Positions 35,071 through 44,006 of a DNA stretch of 64,000 nt are shown here, piece by piece. The stretch lies in the NCBI GenBank assembly GCA_017398125.1, contig JAFQHE010000043.1, positions 31,292-95,291 on the forward strand, in the 5' to 3' direction. The position numbers were made by a program, and so were the translations under genes. Within the stretch, counting starts at the first letter, position 1; each line of letters opens with the position of its first letter. This DNA is from Bacteroidales bacterium (lineage in GTDB: Bacteria; Bacteroidota; Bacteroidia; Bacteroidales; UBA932). The notes beneath the pieces were generated by a model. It saw only the letters and a list, made by a program, of their open reading frames with translations. It was not told the DNA's origin and did no database searches.

Positions 35071-37026
35071 ATGAGACAGGCAAGCAAGTTTATCATTTAT
35101 CAAATATTGTTGAGAGTCTTTGGAAATACAAATGAAAATTGTGTTTCCGGAGGCTCTCTCCATTTTAATGGAACCGGCAAGTTCAGCAGTATTACACCTA
35201 AAGTGCTTGACAAACTTAAGGAACTTGCAGTTACACATGTCTGGTACACAGGTATTATTGAACATGCAACAAAGAGCTCATTTGAGGAGTATGGTATACG
35301 TAAGGATAATCCGTCTGTAATTAAGGGTGAGGCCGGTTCTCCCTATGCAATAAAGGATTATTATGATGTAAATCCATATCTTGCCAATTCTGTTCCCGAC
35401 AGAATGGCGGAATTTGAGCAACTTGTTGAGCGTACCCACAATGCAGGCCTCAAAGTGATAATTGATTTTGTGCCGAATCACCTTGCCAGGGAGTATAATT
35501 CGGATTCACTACCCGTAGAGAGGAGTTACAATCCATATGTTACAGGTTCATTGGAGTTGGATGGCTCTGCACCGCTCCATATTGTTTCAAAAGATACACC
35601 GCCAGAGTCATTTGGACAGAGTGACAATCCTGATCTTGCATTTTCTCCACAAAATAACTTCTACTATTTATGGGGAGAGGATTTGGATTTGGAAAACATT
35701 TTGCCACGGGATGTTGATGGTGTGGCTGATTGTCGGGAAGTTGATATTGAGAGAAAGAGTGCAGTCAAGTATATTGAAAGGCCCGCAAAAGCTACTGGAA
35801 ATGATTGTTTTACTCCAAAACCAGGCGTCAATGACTGGTATGAGACGGTAAAGCTCAATTATGGAGTTGACTATTGTGGTGGAGGTACAAAGCACTTTGA
35901 TCCAAGGCCAAAGACATGGGAGATGATGCTTGATGTACTTCTTTTCTGGGCATCTAAAGGTGTTGATGGTTTCAGATGTGACATGGCAGAGATGGTACCT
36001 GTTGAGTTTTGGCATTGGGCCATTGCGGCGGTGAAGAGAGTAAAGCCTGATCTGACATTTGTTGCTGAGGTATACAATCCATCTCTTTATGATTCCTACC
36101 TTAATTGGGGTGGTTTTGACTATCTGTATGATAAAGTCGGTCTGTATGATAATCTCAAGGCTATTACACAAGGCAATTCCCCTGCGCACTCCATTACAGC
36201 TTCATGGCAAAGTATTGGAAATATGCAATATTCAATGCTCAATTTCCTTGAAAACCACGACGAGCAGCGTGTAGCTTCAGATTTTAATATTGGCAATCCA
36301 TTTAAGGCAATTCCGGAACTTGCAGTCTCTCTTATGCTAAACAGTGCCCCTTTTATGATATATTTTGGTCAGGAGTTTGGGGAACGTGGCATGCTTTCAG
36401 AGGGATTCAGCGGCATAGATGGGCGTACCTCTATATTTGATTACTGTTCTGCGCCCTCTGTTGTGAGGTTTTTGAAGGGGCTGCAACATGACTCATTGGC
36501 AATGCAAGAAAGTCTCTATCCGGCAGAAAAGAGGCTTTATGCAATATACCGACATCTTTTTTCAACTGTAATGGGGGAGGAGGCTTTAAGAAGCGGCTCT
36601 ACATACGATTTGGAGTATGCAAACTTCAACACTCAAGGTTATGATCCCGGCAGTTGCTTTGCGTTTGCAAGAAAATGTGCCGACTCACTTCTCTTTATTG
36701 CTGTTGATTTTACACAAACAAGAAACTCTTTGCCTGTACTTTTGCCAGCGCATATGTTTGAGTTTTGGAGTATAAAATCGGGACATTACAATATTCAAAA
36801 CTTGGCGTTTCTGCCAGAGGAGGCGTTACCTGCAGAATTTTCTACACCTGCTGGATATGTTCCAGATATTGCAATTGAAAATCACCTTATGACTTCTCCA
36901 GCCAAGGTAACAAAAGGCCCAATCAATAGGTACAACCAGTCAATTATTCTCAATCTTTCTCCCGACACCTGCATCCATCTTCCACTCAATGAGTATGGTG
37001 TTGCAATAGTAAAGGTTGGGTTATAG
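35071..37026 (+). CDS. GH13 alpha-amylase family protein (cytoplasmic)
   Basis: Glycoside hydrolase of family 13, 651 residues from the ATG at 35071 (a TTG at 35059 is less likely). The conserved regions are clear: DFVPNH (region I), GVDGFRCDMAE with the nucleophile Asp304, FVAEVYN with the acid/base Glu333, and FLENHDEQR with Asp397. No signal peptide is seen, so it should act inside the cell on maltodextrin or glycogen. The substrate could also be a branching or transfer reaction; region sequences do not fix this. It follows phosphofructokinase after 69 bases, linking storage-polymer breakdown and glycolysis. It carries three TGTCGGGA octamers. Confidence 0.88.
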   Translation: MRQASKFIIYQILLRVFGNTNENCVSGGSLHFNGTGKFSSITPKVLDKLKELAVTHVWYTGIIEHATKSSFEEYGIRKDNPSVIKGEAGSPYAIKDYYDVNPYLANSVPDRMAEFEQLVERTHNAGLKVIIDFVPNHLAREYNSDSLPVERSYNPYVTGSLELDGSAPLHIVSKDTPPESFGQSDNPDLAFSPQNNFYYLWGEDLDLENILPRDVDGVADCREVDIERKSAVKYIERPAKATGNDCFTPKPGVNDWYETVKLNYGVDYCGGGTKHFDPRPKTWEMMLDVLLFWASKGVDGFRCDMAEMVPVEFWHWAIAAVKRVKPDLTFVAEVYNPSLYDSYLNWGGFDYLYDKVGLYDNLKAITQGNSPAHSITASWQSIGNMQYSMLNFLENHDEQRVASDFNIGNPFKAIPELAVSLMLNSAPFMIYFGQEFGERGMLSEGFSGIDGRTSIFDYCSAPSVVRFLKGLQHDSLAMQESLYPAEKRLYAIYRHLFSTVMGEEALRSGSTYDLEYANFNTQGYDPGSCFAFARKCADSLLFIAVDFTQTRNSLPVLLPAHMFEFWSIKSGHYNIQNLAFLPEEALPAEFSTPAGYVPDIAIENHLMTSPAKVTKGPINRYNQSIILNLSPDTCIHLPLNEYGVAIVKVGL

Positions 37027-37368
37027 TTATTTACAAAGGTAAAATTTACTCTTACTGCTATAGAATTTACGTTTTAAAATGTAAATTTTACTATTTATAC
37101 CAGTTGAGTTCTGTCTCCAATTTCCAGATTTTTATACATAATTCTTGTTTTGAATATAATCTAGTGTAAAACAGGTAATTTTGTCTTGCTTGCATTACTT
37201 TTCTATATCATTTACATAGTTTTGTCCCTCAATTTCTGCAGGTTTTGGAATGATATGCTGATTTCTGCGATCAGGTTTGTGCTTTAATAATTATAAATGC
37301 ACTCTATATTGGTTTGAGATTCTATCTGTCGTTCCAAATGCTGCTTAACCATTTAAAATATAGAGATT
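37027..37368. other. 342-base intergenic region with inverted repeats
   Basis: No gene was found. GTAAAATTTAC (37039-37049) and its exact reverse complement (37081-37091) form an 11-bp inverted repeat, with a nested pair AATTTAC/GTAAATT (37064-37070, 37081-37087). It may end the amylase transcript, though the stem is all A/T rich. A possible -7 element TAGTTTTG lies at 37217-37224, about 145 bases before the next gene. Confidence 0.4.
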
Positions 37369-38505
37369 ATGAAAAAGTGTGAAAGAAAAGTGACGCAATT
37401 GTGCGCAGGTGTTGGATCTCATGATCATCTGTGCAATGTAATGAATCCATTTGTTGATTGGGGCTTTAAGTATCTGTTTGGCACTGAACGCAATAAGGGT
37501 AATCTTATAGTTTTTCTCAATATTCTGTTGGAGTTGGAATCACCTCTTGTGGATTTACAATTTCTTAATAACGAATCAATTCCAACTGATGCTGATGGAC
37601 GCGAGTGTGTTTTTGATATTCTATGTAAAGATGAGGATGGAACCAGGTTTCTTATTGAGGTTCAAAATGCTGATTTGAGATATATTAGAAACAGAATGCT
37701 TTATTATACATGCAGGCTTATTGATCAGATGGGGCAAGTTGGAAAGGAGTGGAACTATGAAATTGACAAGGTTTACAGTATTTGTCTTATGAATTTTGCT
37801 TATGAACCGGAACCTGTTTTGCGAAGGAATTTTCTCTTGTGTGAGCCGCAAACTGCAAATATCCTTACTGACCGAATTCATATAATAATGCTTCAACTTC
37901 CATGTTTACAGGCAAAAAGTATTGAAGAGTGCAACGAGTTGTACGAAAAGTTGTTATTTTTGCTATTGCAAATGAAGAGAGGTATGAAAACAATTGAGGA
38001 ACTGAAACGTGAGGTTTATGAGCATGGTCTCAATCAGGAGATACGTGATACATTTCTAAATGTATTGGAGGAGGCGAATTTGGCTTCCCTTTCCAAAACT
38101 GACAAAGCACAATATGAGGCACGTCTTAAAAGGTATAGAGACAACCATGCCTGTTTGGATTATGCAATAGAAAAGGGCATTATCCAAGGTATTGACATAG
38201 GTACCAAACAAGGACTTGAGCAGGGCCTTCAACAGGGTATTCAACAGGGTATTCAACAGGGTATTCAACAGGGTATTCAACAGGGTATTCAACAGGGCAT
38301 TCAACAGGGCATTCAACAGGGCATTCAACAGGGCATTCAACAGGGGCTTCAACAGGGTATTCAGCAAGGAATTCAGCAGGGTCTTGAACAAGGAATTGCA
38401 GACCGCAATCTTCAAATAGCCAAATCAATGAAAAATAAAGGGTTGGATCTTTTGCTCATAGCAGAATGTACAGGACTTTCAGTTTCCGATGTTGAAAAAT
38501 TGTAA
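37369..38505 (+). CDS. Rpn-family PD-(D/E)XK nuclease / putative transposase-like protein
   Basis: Member of the recombination-promoting nuclease (Rpn/YhgA-like) family, 378 residues. Family N-terminus [19 protein letters not shown] (about residues 25-43) is followed by the nuclease core: Asp in [12 protein letters not shown] and EVQ in [16 protein letters not shown], the D...ExQ form of PD-(D/E)XK. The C-terminal quarter is a run of 15 QQGI/QGL-type tetrapeptides encoded by a 12-bp repeat (38221-38400), then a short helical end ([19 protein letters not shown]). Related proteins promote RecA-independent recombination and occur in variable-length forms. It has its own strong terminator, and no flanking inverted repeats mark an element. 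Confidence 0.85.
   Translation: MKKCERKVTQLCAGVGSHDHLCNVMNPFVDWGFKYLFGTERNKGNLIVFLNILLELESPLVDLQFLNNESIPTDADGRECVFDILCKDEDGTRFLIEVQNADLRYIRNRMLYYTCRLIDQMGQVGKEWNYEIDKVYSICLMNFAYEPEPVLRRNFLLCEPQTANILTDRIHIIMLQLPCLQAKSIEECNELYEKLLFLLLQMKRGMKTIEELKREVYEHGLNQEIRDTFLNVLEEANLASLSKTDKAQYEARLKRYRDNHACLDYAIEKGIIQGIDIGTKQGLEQGLQQGIQQGIQQGIQQGIQQGIQQGIQQGIQQGIQQGIQQGLQQGIQQGIQQGLEQGIADRNLQIAKSMKNKGLDLLLIAECTGLSVSDVEKL
38221..38400 (+). repeat. 12-bp tandem repeat, 15 units, inside the Rpn gene
   Basis: Fifteen in-register 12-bp units of the form CAGGGTATTCAA. Five consecutive identical units (38233-38292) are followed by four identical units with T changed to C (CAGGGCATTCAA, 38293-38340); outer units are more diverged. 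The unit length keeps the frame, so gain or loss of copies changes only the length of the Gln-Gly-Ile stretch. Block identity points to recent expansion. Confidence 0.97.
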
Positions 38506-38585
38506 ATAATTATAATTTACTGAACTTTTAACAAACTGTGTTGTTATTTATACGAAATAGTTTTTTAAGTTTAGGTTAAGTCGGG

Positions 38586-38637
38586 CGCACCCTGTCAATT
38601 CAAAAGCAGATTGGCGGGGTGTGTTGTTTTGATTTGT
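38586..38637 (+). terminator. Terminator after the Rpn gene
   Basis: A 14-bp stem with three G-U pairs in the plus-strand RNA (38586-38599 with 38610-38623) followed by TTGTTTTGATTTGTT. It separates the Rpn gene from the TonB locus. Confidence 0.75.
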
Positions 38638-38736
38638 TGCCCATCAAAACTATAGTCAAATGCGTATTCTCTATAAATTCGGCACTTCCATATCCGATAC
38701 TGTTGATTATTGGTTAATAATTAATTGTAGAAATAT

Positions 38737-38767
38737 TTTGTAATCTTGTTTTTTTGTGTTACTTTTG
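38737..38767 (+). promoter_or_regulatory. Promoter of the TonB-receptor locus
   Basis: TTTG (38737-38740), 19-base spacer, TACTTTTG (38760-38767): full match to the Bacteroidota consensus, 53 bases before the first small gene. The 38506-38820 gap otherwise holds only the terminator above. Confidence 0.7.
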
Positions 38768-38820
38768 GATTTGATATGTATAATTGTTTCCAGATTTTTT
38801 AGGCAACAAATTGATAATTG

Positions 38821-39264
38821 ATGAAAGCAGTAATCAAATATATAATGATTATATCAGTAATGTTCGCGTACATTTTTGGTACAGCCGGCTTTACTTTGAG
38901 TCATTGTTGCTGCTCCAAAACCTTCAAGACAACTTCTTCAATATTAAATGCTTATACTCACAATTCGCAAAAAGCATATATCAATCATACTGATGAAGCA
39001 GAAGACTTGGAGGGTGTTCATACTATAAAGCAACGCAAATGTTGCGGTGACTCAGTCTACTCAATGGATGGTGTAAACTACAGCAACGAGGATAATTTGC
39101 AGGCTCCTTCTCTATATCTTGTGGAGATTTTGGCTCTTCTTCCTCTTCCTGATGATTTTTGTTCAGTTTCAAGCAGTGTTGTTACGGATATTATCTGTGA
39201 CATTTCCCATTTTTGGCTGCGACGGGGAGCTTCACAGGGCTTTCTATGCACTTTTCTGTGCTAA
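38821..39264 (+). CDS. Small exported cysteine-rich protein (HYC_CC_PP-like)
   Basis: 147 residues from the ATG at 38821 (an in-frame TTG lies just before it). A signal segment (about residues 5-25, ISVMFAYIFGTAGF) leads to SHCCCSK, then a KCCGD pair in the middle and PLPDDF near the C-terminus, ending with two more Cys. This order of HxC, CC and PxP resembles the HYC_CC_PP family of small exported Bacteroidota proteins often found before TonB-dependent receptors; the match is by motif order only. The cysteines and His suggest metal or redox binding. It is the first gene after the locus promoter. Confidence 0.65.
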   Translation: MKAVIKYIMIISVMFAYIFGTAGFTLSHCCCSKTFKTTSSILNAYTHNSQKAYINHTDEAEDLEGVHTIKQRKCCGDSVYSMDGVNYSNEDNLQAPSLYLVEILALLPLPDDFCSVSSSVVTDIICDISHFWLRRGASQGFLCTFLC

Positions 39265-39395
39265 TGTTACCAATTATCTGTACCTCTTTACTTCTAAGTA
39301 ATTGGTATTTTACTCGTATCCTCTCCCTTAGTATTATCAAAATTCGGTAATTTTTTGATTTACCCTTTTTCGTATAATTTTTTTTTGATATCGTT

Positions 39396-39674
39396 ATGAG
39401 AAAAAGATTTAAAACTATTCTAGTGGCTCTTACTTTATTTTTTGCAGTTACATCTGTAGCCTTGTATGCTAATAAAGGATTTGAGATTACATATGACATT
39501 TTTGGAGTACACTCATCCTATGGATGTGAGAACTGCGCTGCTAATATATGGAATTTAGATGTTGAAAATATTTATGATGAGCCACATGTGGTAAATGTAC
39601 AATGCCGCATATGTCATTCGGAATTTCATTTTGAAAATCCTGTACTTCTAAGTTCTTTTCTCGGTACTAATTAG
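39396..39674 (+). CDS. Small exported double-CxxC protein
   Basis: Unrecognised 92-residue protein. It has an N-terminal signal or anchor (about residues 7-25, ILVALTLFFAVTSVALYAN). The mature part has two CxxC pairs, GCENCAANIW and QCRICHSEF, separated by about 27 residues, with two His close to the second pair: a zinc-ribbon or electron-transfer-like layout. It is AT-rich like its flanks. It lies between the first small gene and the receptor in the same direction. It could be a metal-binding partner of the receptor; this is inference from position. Confidence 0.55.
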   Translation: MRKRFKTILVALTLFFAVTSVALYANKGFEITYDIFGVHSSYGCENCAANIWNLDVENIYDEPHVVNVQCRICHSEFHFENPVLLSSFLGTN

Positions 39675-39755
39675 TATCATTAGGTCAAAATATTAGTAAT
39701 TATACTGTTATTTGAAAAATTCTAACCAAATCAATATTTATTAATTTTTAAAATT

Positions 39756-42674
39756 ATGCCTATGAAAAAACTATTTTCATTCAGTTTGTTCTTAGCGTTG
39801 GTGTTCAGTTTCTGTATTGACGCCGCAGCGCAGAACAAGGCAAGGGTAAACGTTTCCGGGCAGATTTTCTCAGTAGCGACTGCTGATGCAACAGAGAAGT
39901 ATCCTGTTCCGTTTGCGGCTATCGTTTTGCCTGAGATTAACGTAACTGCAACATCTGATGCAGAGGGCGTTTATTATCTTCCTAATATGGTTGAAGGAAA
40001 GTATAAAGTTTCCATTCAATCAATGGGTTTCGTTACTATTGATACAGTTATTCATGTATCTCCTATCCGTGATGTTTTCAACTTCACAATGATGGAGAGT
40101 AACTTCCGTATGGAGGAGATTGTTGTAACTGCTGAGGTTTCTAAAGCAGGTGCTGCAACTTCATCAATTATCAATAAGAATGCTATGGAGCATATGCAGA
40201 CTAATTCATTGGCTGACATTATGTCATTGATGCCTGGTGCTTCACAACAGAAACCTGACTTGCAAGGTGTTTCTACTGCATCAGTTCGCGGTGGTAGTTC
40301 TTTGGGTACTGCAGTCATCGTTGATGGTGCGCCAATGTCAAACAATGCAAACATGCAGATTATTAGGACCGGTAAAAGTTCAGAAACGGGATCAGTAAAC
40401 CCTACTACAGGTGTTGACCTTCGTACTGTTACAACCGACAACGTTGAGAGTGTTGAGGTCATTCGTGGTGTTGCCCCAGTTGAGTATGGAGATATTACAG
40501 CCGGTGCTGTAATTGTTAATTCTAAAGCTGGTTATCAACCTCTTACCGTTAAAGCTCAAGTTAATCCTAATGTTTATTCAGTTTCTGCAACTCAAGGTTT
40601 TGCGCTTGGTAAGAAGGCTGGAAATATTAACTATGGTGCTGATTATGCTTATTCAGTAGACGATCCAACACAAGGTTATGATTACTTCCAGCGTGCTACC
40701 GCAAAGGTCGGTTATACAAATACTTTTGGCCGATTCTATACCAATAATGCGTTGAGTTTCGTGTATACTTATGATAGAGGTTATCCTAATCCTGATGATC
40801 AGGATGATAAGGAGACATACTACGAGGAGGACTGGAGTCTCCGTTTTGCACATAATGGCCAGTATAATGCCAATGCAAACTTCTTCAAGAGCTTGCAGTA
40901 TAACGTAACTTTCAACTATACAAATCGTCACAGTTACCAATCTGATGAGAATATTAATGCTGACGTTCCATACTCAGTTTCTAAAGCTGACGGTTCAGTA
41001 TTGTCAAGTTATTATAATGGTCATGTTTATGATGATAAAGGAAACAAATTGACCAACTTTGATCAGTTTGATCCTGCATTGATCGGTTATCCAAGAGCAT
41101 GGATGTTGCCAGCAACTTATTTCAATGAGTATAATATTTATGGAAAAGAGTTGAATACATTTGTTAAAGTTAAGGCAAACTTTGCAGGTGATTGGGGCAA
41201 AACAAACCATAGATTGGTTATTGGTGCCGACTTCAAAAATGATGGTAACGTGGGTAAAGGTAGTGTTTTTGACATTGAGTACCCTCCTTATAGATCAGGA
41301 TCTGATTTCGAGACATATAGAGAGAGACCATTCAAAGAAATTCCGTTCATTAATCAATTAGGTGCTTATGTTCAGGAGACATTCTCTGCCAAAATTGCAA
41401 AACGCGACCTTGAGATTGTTGCAGGTTTGAGATATGACCATACTTTTGATTTCGGAGGTGGTTTCTCTCCACGTGTAAACTTGTCTTATGAACTTGTTCC
41501 AAAAGTATTGAATCTTCATGCTGCTTATGGTATTACACGTAAAGCTCCTACTTTGTATTACTTGTATCCTGAAAGCAAATATTATGATTTTATCAACTTC
41601 AACAACCAGGCATCTTCTAATGTGCCTGATGAGCAGAAAATGCAGTTGATTACAACTGAGGTGTTTGAGAGATCAAGCAGTAATCTTGAGATGATGAAAC
41701 AGAAAAAATATGAGATAGGACTATCTGCAAATATAGGTAAGATGTACTTCTCTGTTGTAGCATATCAGGAAGAGTGCAACAATGCATACACATACTCAGT
41801 TTCTCCTGAAGATTATCATTTGGTTGATTATGTTCAGTACAAACAGAATTTTGATCCTGAGACAGGTAATTTGTTGCTACACAGCAATGGTTCTCCTATT
41901 CTTACCCAAATTGCCAACAACAAATATTTTGTATCGGTTTCGCAGCCATCAAATCAGAGTCAAAAACATAAACGTACCGGTTTGGAGTATGTATTTAATT
42001 TCGGTAGAATTGATGCTATTAGAACTTCATTCCAAATTGATGGTCAACTATATACAGACAAGACACAAAGCCTTGCTTATTCATTCTGTAGTAGAATGCC
42101 TGCAGGTGCAACAGGTGACTATTCACAATATGCTGATATGGGTGTATTCAATCCTGAGGATGTTAATGAGGTTAACTATAATGAATATTTTACCACAAAT
42201 CTAACTGCTGTTCACAATATTCCTAAGATTGGTTTGGTTATCTCTGCTAATGCCCATATAAGATGGCGTTCTGCATCTTGGTCTAATTATTCTACAGACA
42301 GGGAACTTTTGACCATTCCTTCACAGGTTATACTAAGAACTCCTTTCCAGGGACATGAAGCAGGTGAGATTATTCCATTTGACAAAAATTGGGCTAATCC
42401 TGAGAATGAGCATTATCAAAGATTCCAGTATTTGATTATTGACTCATATAATTGGGAGACATTGTATTTGAGAGAGAGAATATATGAGCCTACAGTAACT
42501 ATTGGTCTTAATGTAACCAAAGAATTTGGCGATAACTTTGATATATCATTCTTCGCACAGAATATGTTCAGAAGCAGCCGTCTACAGGAGTCTGCAATTT
42601 ATCCTGGTGAGTTGGTACGTGTCGGCAGTTCTGGATTCTTCTTTGGTCTACAGTTAAATGCTACAATTAAATAA
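39756..42674 (+). CDS. TonB-dependent outer-membrane receptor
   Basis: Outer-membrane active transporter of 972 residues. Signal peptide (to about residue 25, DAAAQ), then a carboxypeptidase-regulatory-like domain (VPFAAIVLPEINVTATSDAEGVYYL), a plug domain (about 115-250; DIMSLMPGASQ, ASVRGGSSLG, VESVEVIRGVAPVEYGDITAGAVIV) and a 22-strand barrel ending FFFGLQLNATIK. There is no SusD partner next to it, so it is not a classic SusCD glycan system. It is followed by DUF4876 and DUF6850 proteins and preceded by two cysteine-rich exported proteins, which suggests metal, haem or peptide cargo. ATG at 39762 is an alternative start. Substrate unknown. Confidence 0.93.
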   Translation: MPMKKLFSFSLFLALVFSFCIDAAAQNKARVNVSGQIFSVATADATEKYPVPFAAIVLPEINVTATSDAEGVYYLPNMVEGKYKVSIQSMGFVTIDTVIHVSPIRDVFNFTMMESNFRMEEIVVTAEVSKAGAATSSIINKNAMEHMQTNSLADIMSLMPGASQQKPDLQGVSTASVRGGSSLGTAVIVDGAPMSNNANMQIIRTGKSSETGSVNPTTGVDLRTVTTDNVESVEVIRGVAPVEYGDITAGAVIVNSKAGYQPLTVKAQVNPNVYSVSATQGFALGKKAGNINYGADYAYSVDDPTQGYDYFQRATAKVGYTNTFGRFYTNNALSFVYTYDRGYPNPDDQDDKETYYEEDWSLRFAHNGQYNANANFFKSLQYNVTFNYTNRHSYQSDENINADVPYSVSKADGSVLSSYYNGHVYDDKGNKLTNFDQFDPALIGYPRAWMLPATYFNEYNIYGKELNTFVKVKANFAGDWGKTNHRLVIGADFKNDGNVGKGSVFDIEYPPYRSGSDFETYRERPFKEIPFINQLGAYVQETFSAKIAKRDLEIVAGLRYDHTFDFGGGFSPRVNLSYELVPKVLNLHAAYGITRKAPTLYYLYPESKYYDFINFNNQASSNVPDEQKMQLITTEVFERSSSNLEMMKQKKYEIGLSANIGKMYFSVVAYQEECNNAYTYSVSPEDYHLVDYVQYKQNFDPETGNLLLHSNGSPILTQIANNKYFVSVSQPSNQSQKHKRTGLEYVFNFGRIDAIRTSFQIDGQLYTDKTQSLAYSFCSRMPAGATGDYSQYADMGVFNPEDVNEVNYNEYFTTNLTAVHNIPKIGLVISANAHIRWRSASWSNYSTDRELLTIPSQVILRTPFQGHEAGEIIPFDKNWANPENEHYQRFQYLIIDSYNWETLYLRERIYEPTVTIGLNVTKEFGDNFDISFFAQNMFRSSRLQESAIYPGELVRVGSSGFFFGLQLNATIK

Positions 42675-42691
42675 TCTAAGGAGATATTGTT

Positions 42692-43975
42692 ATGAAAAGA
42701 TATTTTAAATTAATATTAAGTTTAACCTTAATTGCCTTTATCTCCTCTTGCGTTCGCATGATGGATAAGGCTCAAGATGTTCCTAAAATTGGAATGATTG
42801 AGGTTTCGTATAAAGTCAGTGTTACTACTTCGTTTCAGGAGAAGGGTGGAGAGGTTATTCCAGATCCTAACTTCTCTACAGAGGGACTTTCTGTCAGATT
42901 CCATGAGTTGCAGACAGGTATAGTTACTGAGTCTGTAACTGATGCTGATGGTATTGCAACTGCTGAAGTTGTTCCTGGTAACTATACTGTTATGGTTTCG
43001 GGAAAAGTTGAGAAAGATGGTTCTTACTATATGGTAAACGGTACTATTCCTCAAGCGTCACTTGTTAAAGATGTAACCAGACAGGAGGCTCAAAGTATAA
43101 AAGATTATCAATTTGTAATACGTCCTGCACGTTTGGCTCCGCTAATTATTTCTGAGATATACTACTGTGGTTCTACCGGCTATTACTTCCGTGACCAAAC
43201 ATACCATATTTACAATAATGGAGAAAGAACAGAATATTTGGATGGACTTTGTTTTGCGCAATTGCATCCTAACATTGCTTCAGGTACTTCAACTCCTCCT
43301 ATATGGCCAGATGAGGATGGTATAGACAACTATGTATATGCTCTTACTGTATGGCAGTTCCCTGGAAATGGCACTGATTATCCTCTTCAACCTGGTGAGT
43401 CTGTAGTTATTGCTCAAGAGGCAAGAAATCATGTTGAAAACAATGCAGATTCTTTTGATAATTCTATGGCTAACTGGGAGACTTGGTCAGGTAATCAATC
43501 AAGAGACAATCCTGATGTGGCAAACCTTCCTGCTATTTATACTCGTCATCTCTCTAAAATGCAGTGGCTTACATCTGTATTTGGTGCAGCTTTCTGCTTG
43601 TACAGACCTGAAGATGGCACCAAGATTGATGCTTCATTCTATGAAAATTATGACAACCTTCAAACAGAGGTTAACAAGACATCATATTATGCTAAGATCT
43701 CTGCAAATTGGATTTACGATGGTGTAGAGTTGCTTGGCGACATGGGTCTATTGAACAAGAAGCGTATTCCTGGTTTTGTAGATGCAGGTGGTACATCTGT
43801 AGAAACTGTTTATACAATGAAAGTTGTATCAAGAAAAGTTGTAGACAGAAGACCAGATGGTACTCCAATATTTGCTGATACCAACAACTCTACTGATGAT
43901 TTTGAGGTTATTCAAGGTCCACAAATCAGAAGACACGGCTCAAAGGCTCCAGCATGGGATGGTACAAACAAATAA
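42692..43975 (+). CDS. DUF4876 lipoprotein
   Basis: 427-residue exported lipoprotein: basic N-terminus, hydrophobic segment and ISSC lipobox (Cys20). An Ig/carboxypeptidase-regulatory-like stretch (about 30-140, VRFHELQTGIVTESVTDADGIATAEVVPGNYTV) is followed by the DUF4876 core (about 150-340) with PLIISEIYYCGSTGYYFRDQTYHIYNNG. DUF4876 has a lamin-tail-like start and is typically found next to TonB-dependent receptors in Bacteroidota. It is likely surface exposed or outer-membrane anchored and may capture cargo for the receptor, a role inferred from position. It starts 17 bases after the receptor stop. Confidence 0.85.
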   Translation: MKRYFKLILSLTLIAFISSCVRMMDKAQDVPKIGMIEVSYKVSVTTSFQEKGGEVIPDPNFSTEGLSVRFHELQTGIVTESVTDADGIATAEVVPGNYTVMVSGKVEKDGSYYMVNGTIPQASLVKDVTRQEAQSIKDYQFVIRPARLAPLIISEIYYCGSTGYYFRDQTYHIYNNGERTEYLDGLCFAQLHPNIASGTSTPPIWPDEDGIDNYVYALTVWQFPGNGTDYPLQPGESVVIAQEARNHVENNADSFDNSMANWETWSGNQSRDNPDVANLPAIYTRHLSKMQWLTSVFGAAFCLYRPEDGTKIDASFYENYDNLQTEVNKTSYYAKISANWIYDGVELLGDMGLLNKKRIPGFVDAGGTSVETVYTMKVVSRKVVDRRPDGTPIFADTNNSTDDFEVIQGPQIRRHGSKAPAWDGTNK

Positions 43976-44006
43976 CCAAGGTATTAACTAAAACAGATTA
44001 ATAGCA

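Noticed and set aside
38221..38400. CRISPR-like array
   Set aside because: Units are contiguous 12-bp copies without spacers, inside a coding frame.
38056..38428. Long open frames in other frames and on the minus strand across the 12-bp repeat
   Set aside because: A 12-bp repeat without stop codons is open in several frames; the translations are simple periodic peptides without start context. Only the Rpn frame has flanking conserved domains.
37369..38505. Insertion sequence around the Rpn gene
   Set aside because: No terminal inverted repeats or target duplications were seen, and the gene has its own terminator; Rpn proteins are not normally part of IS elements.
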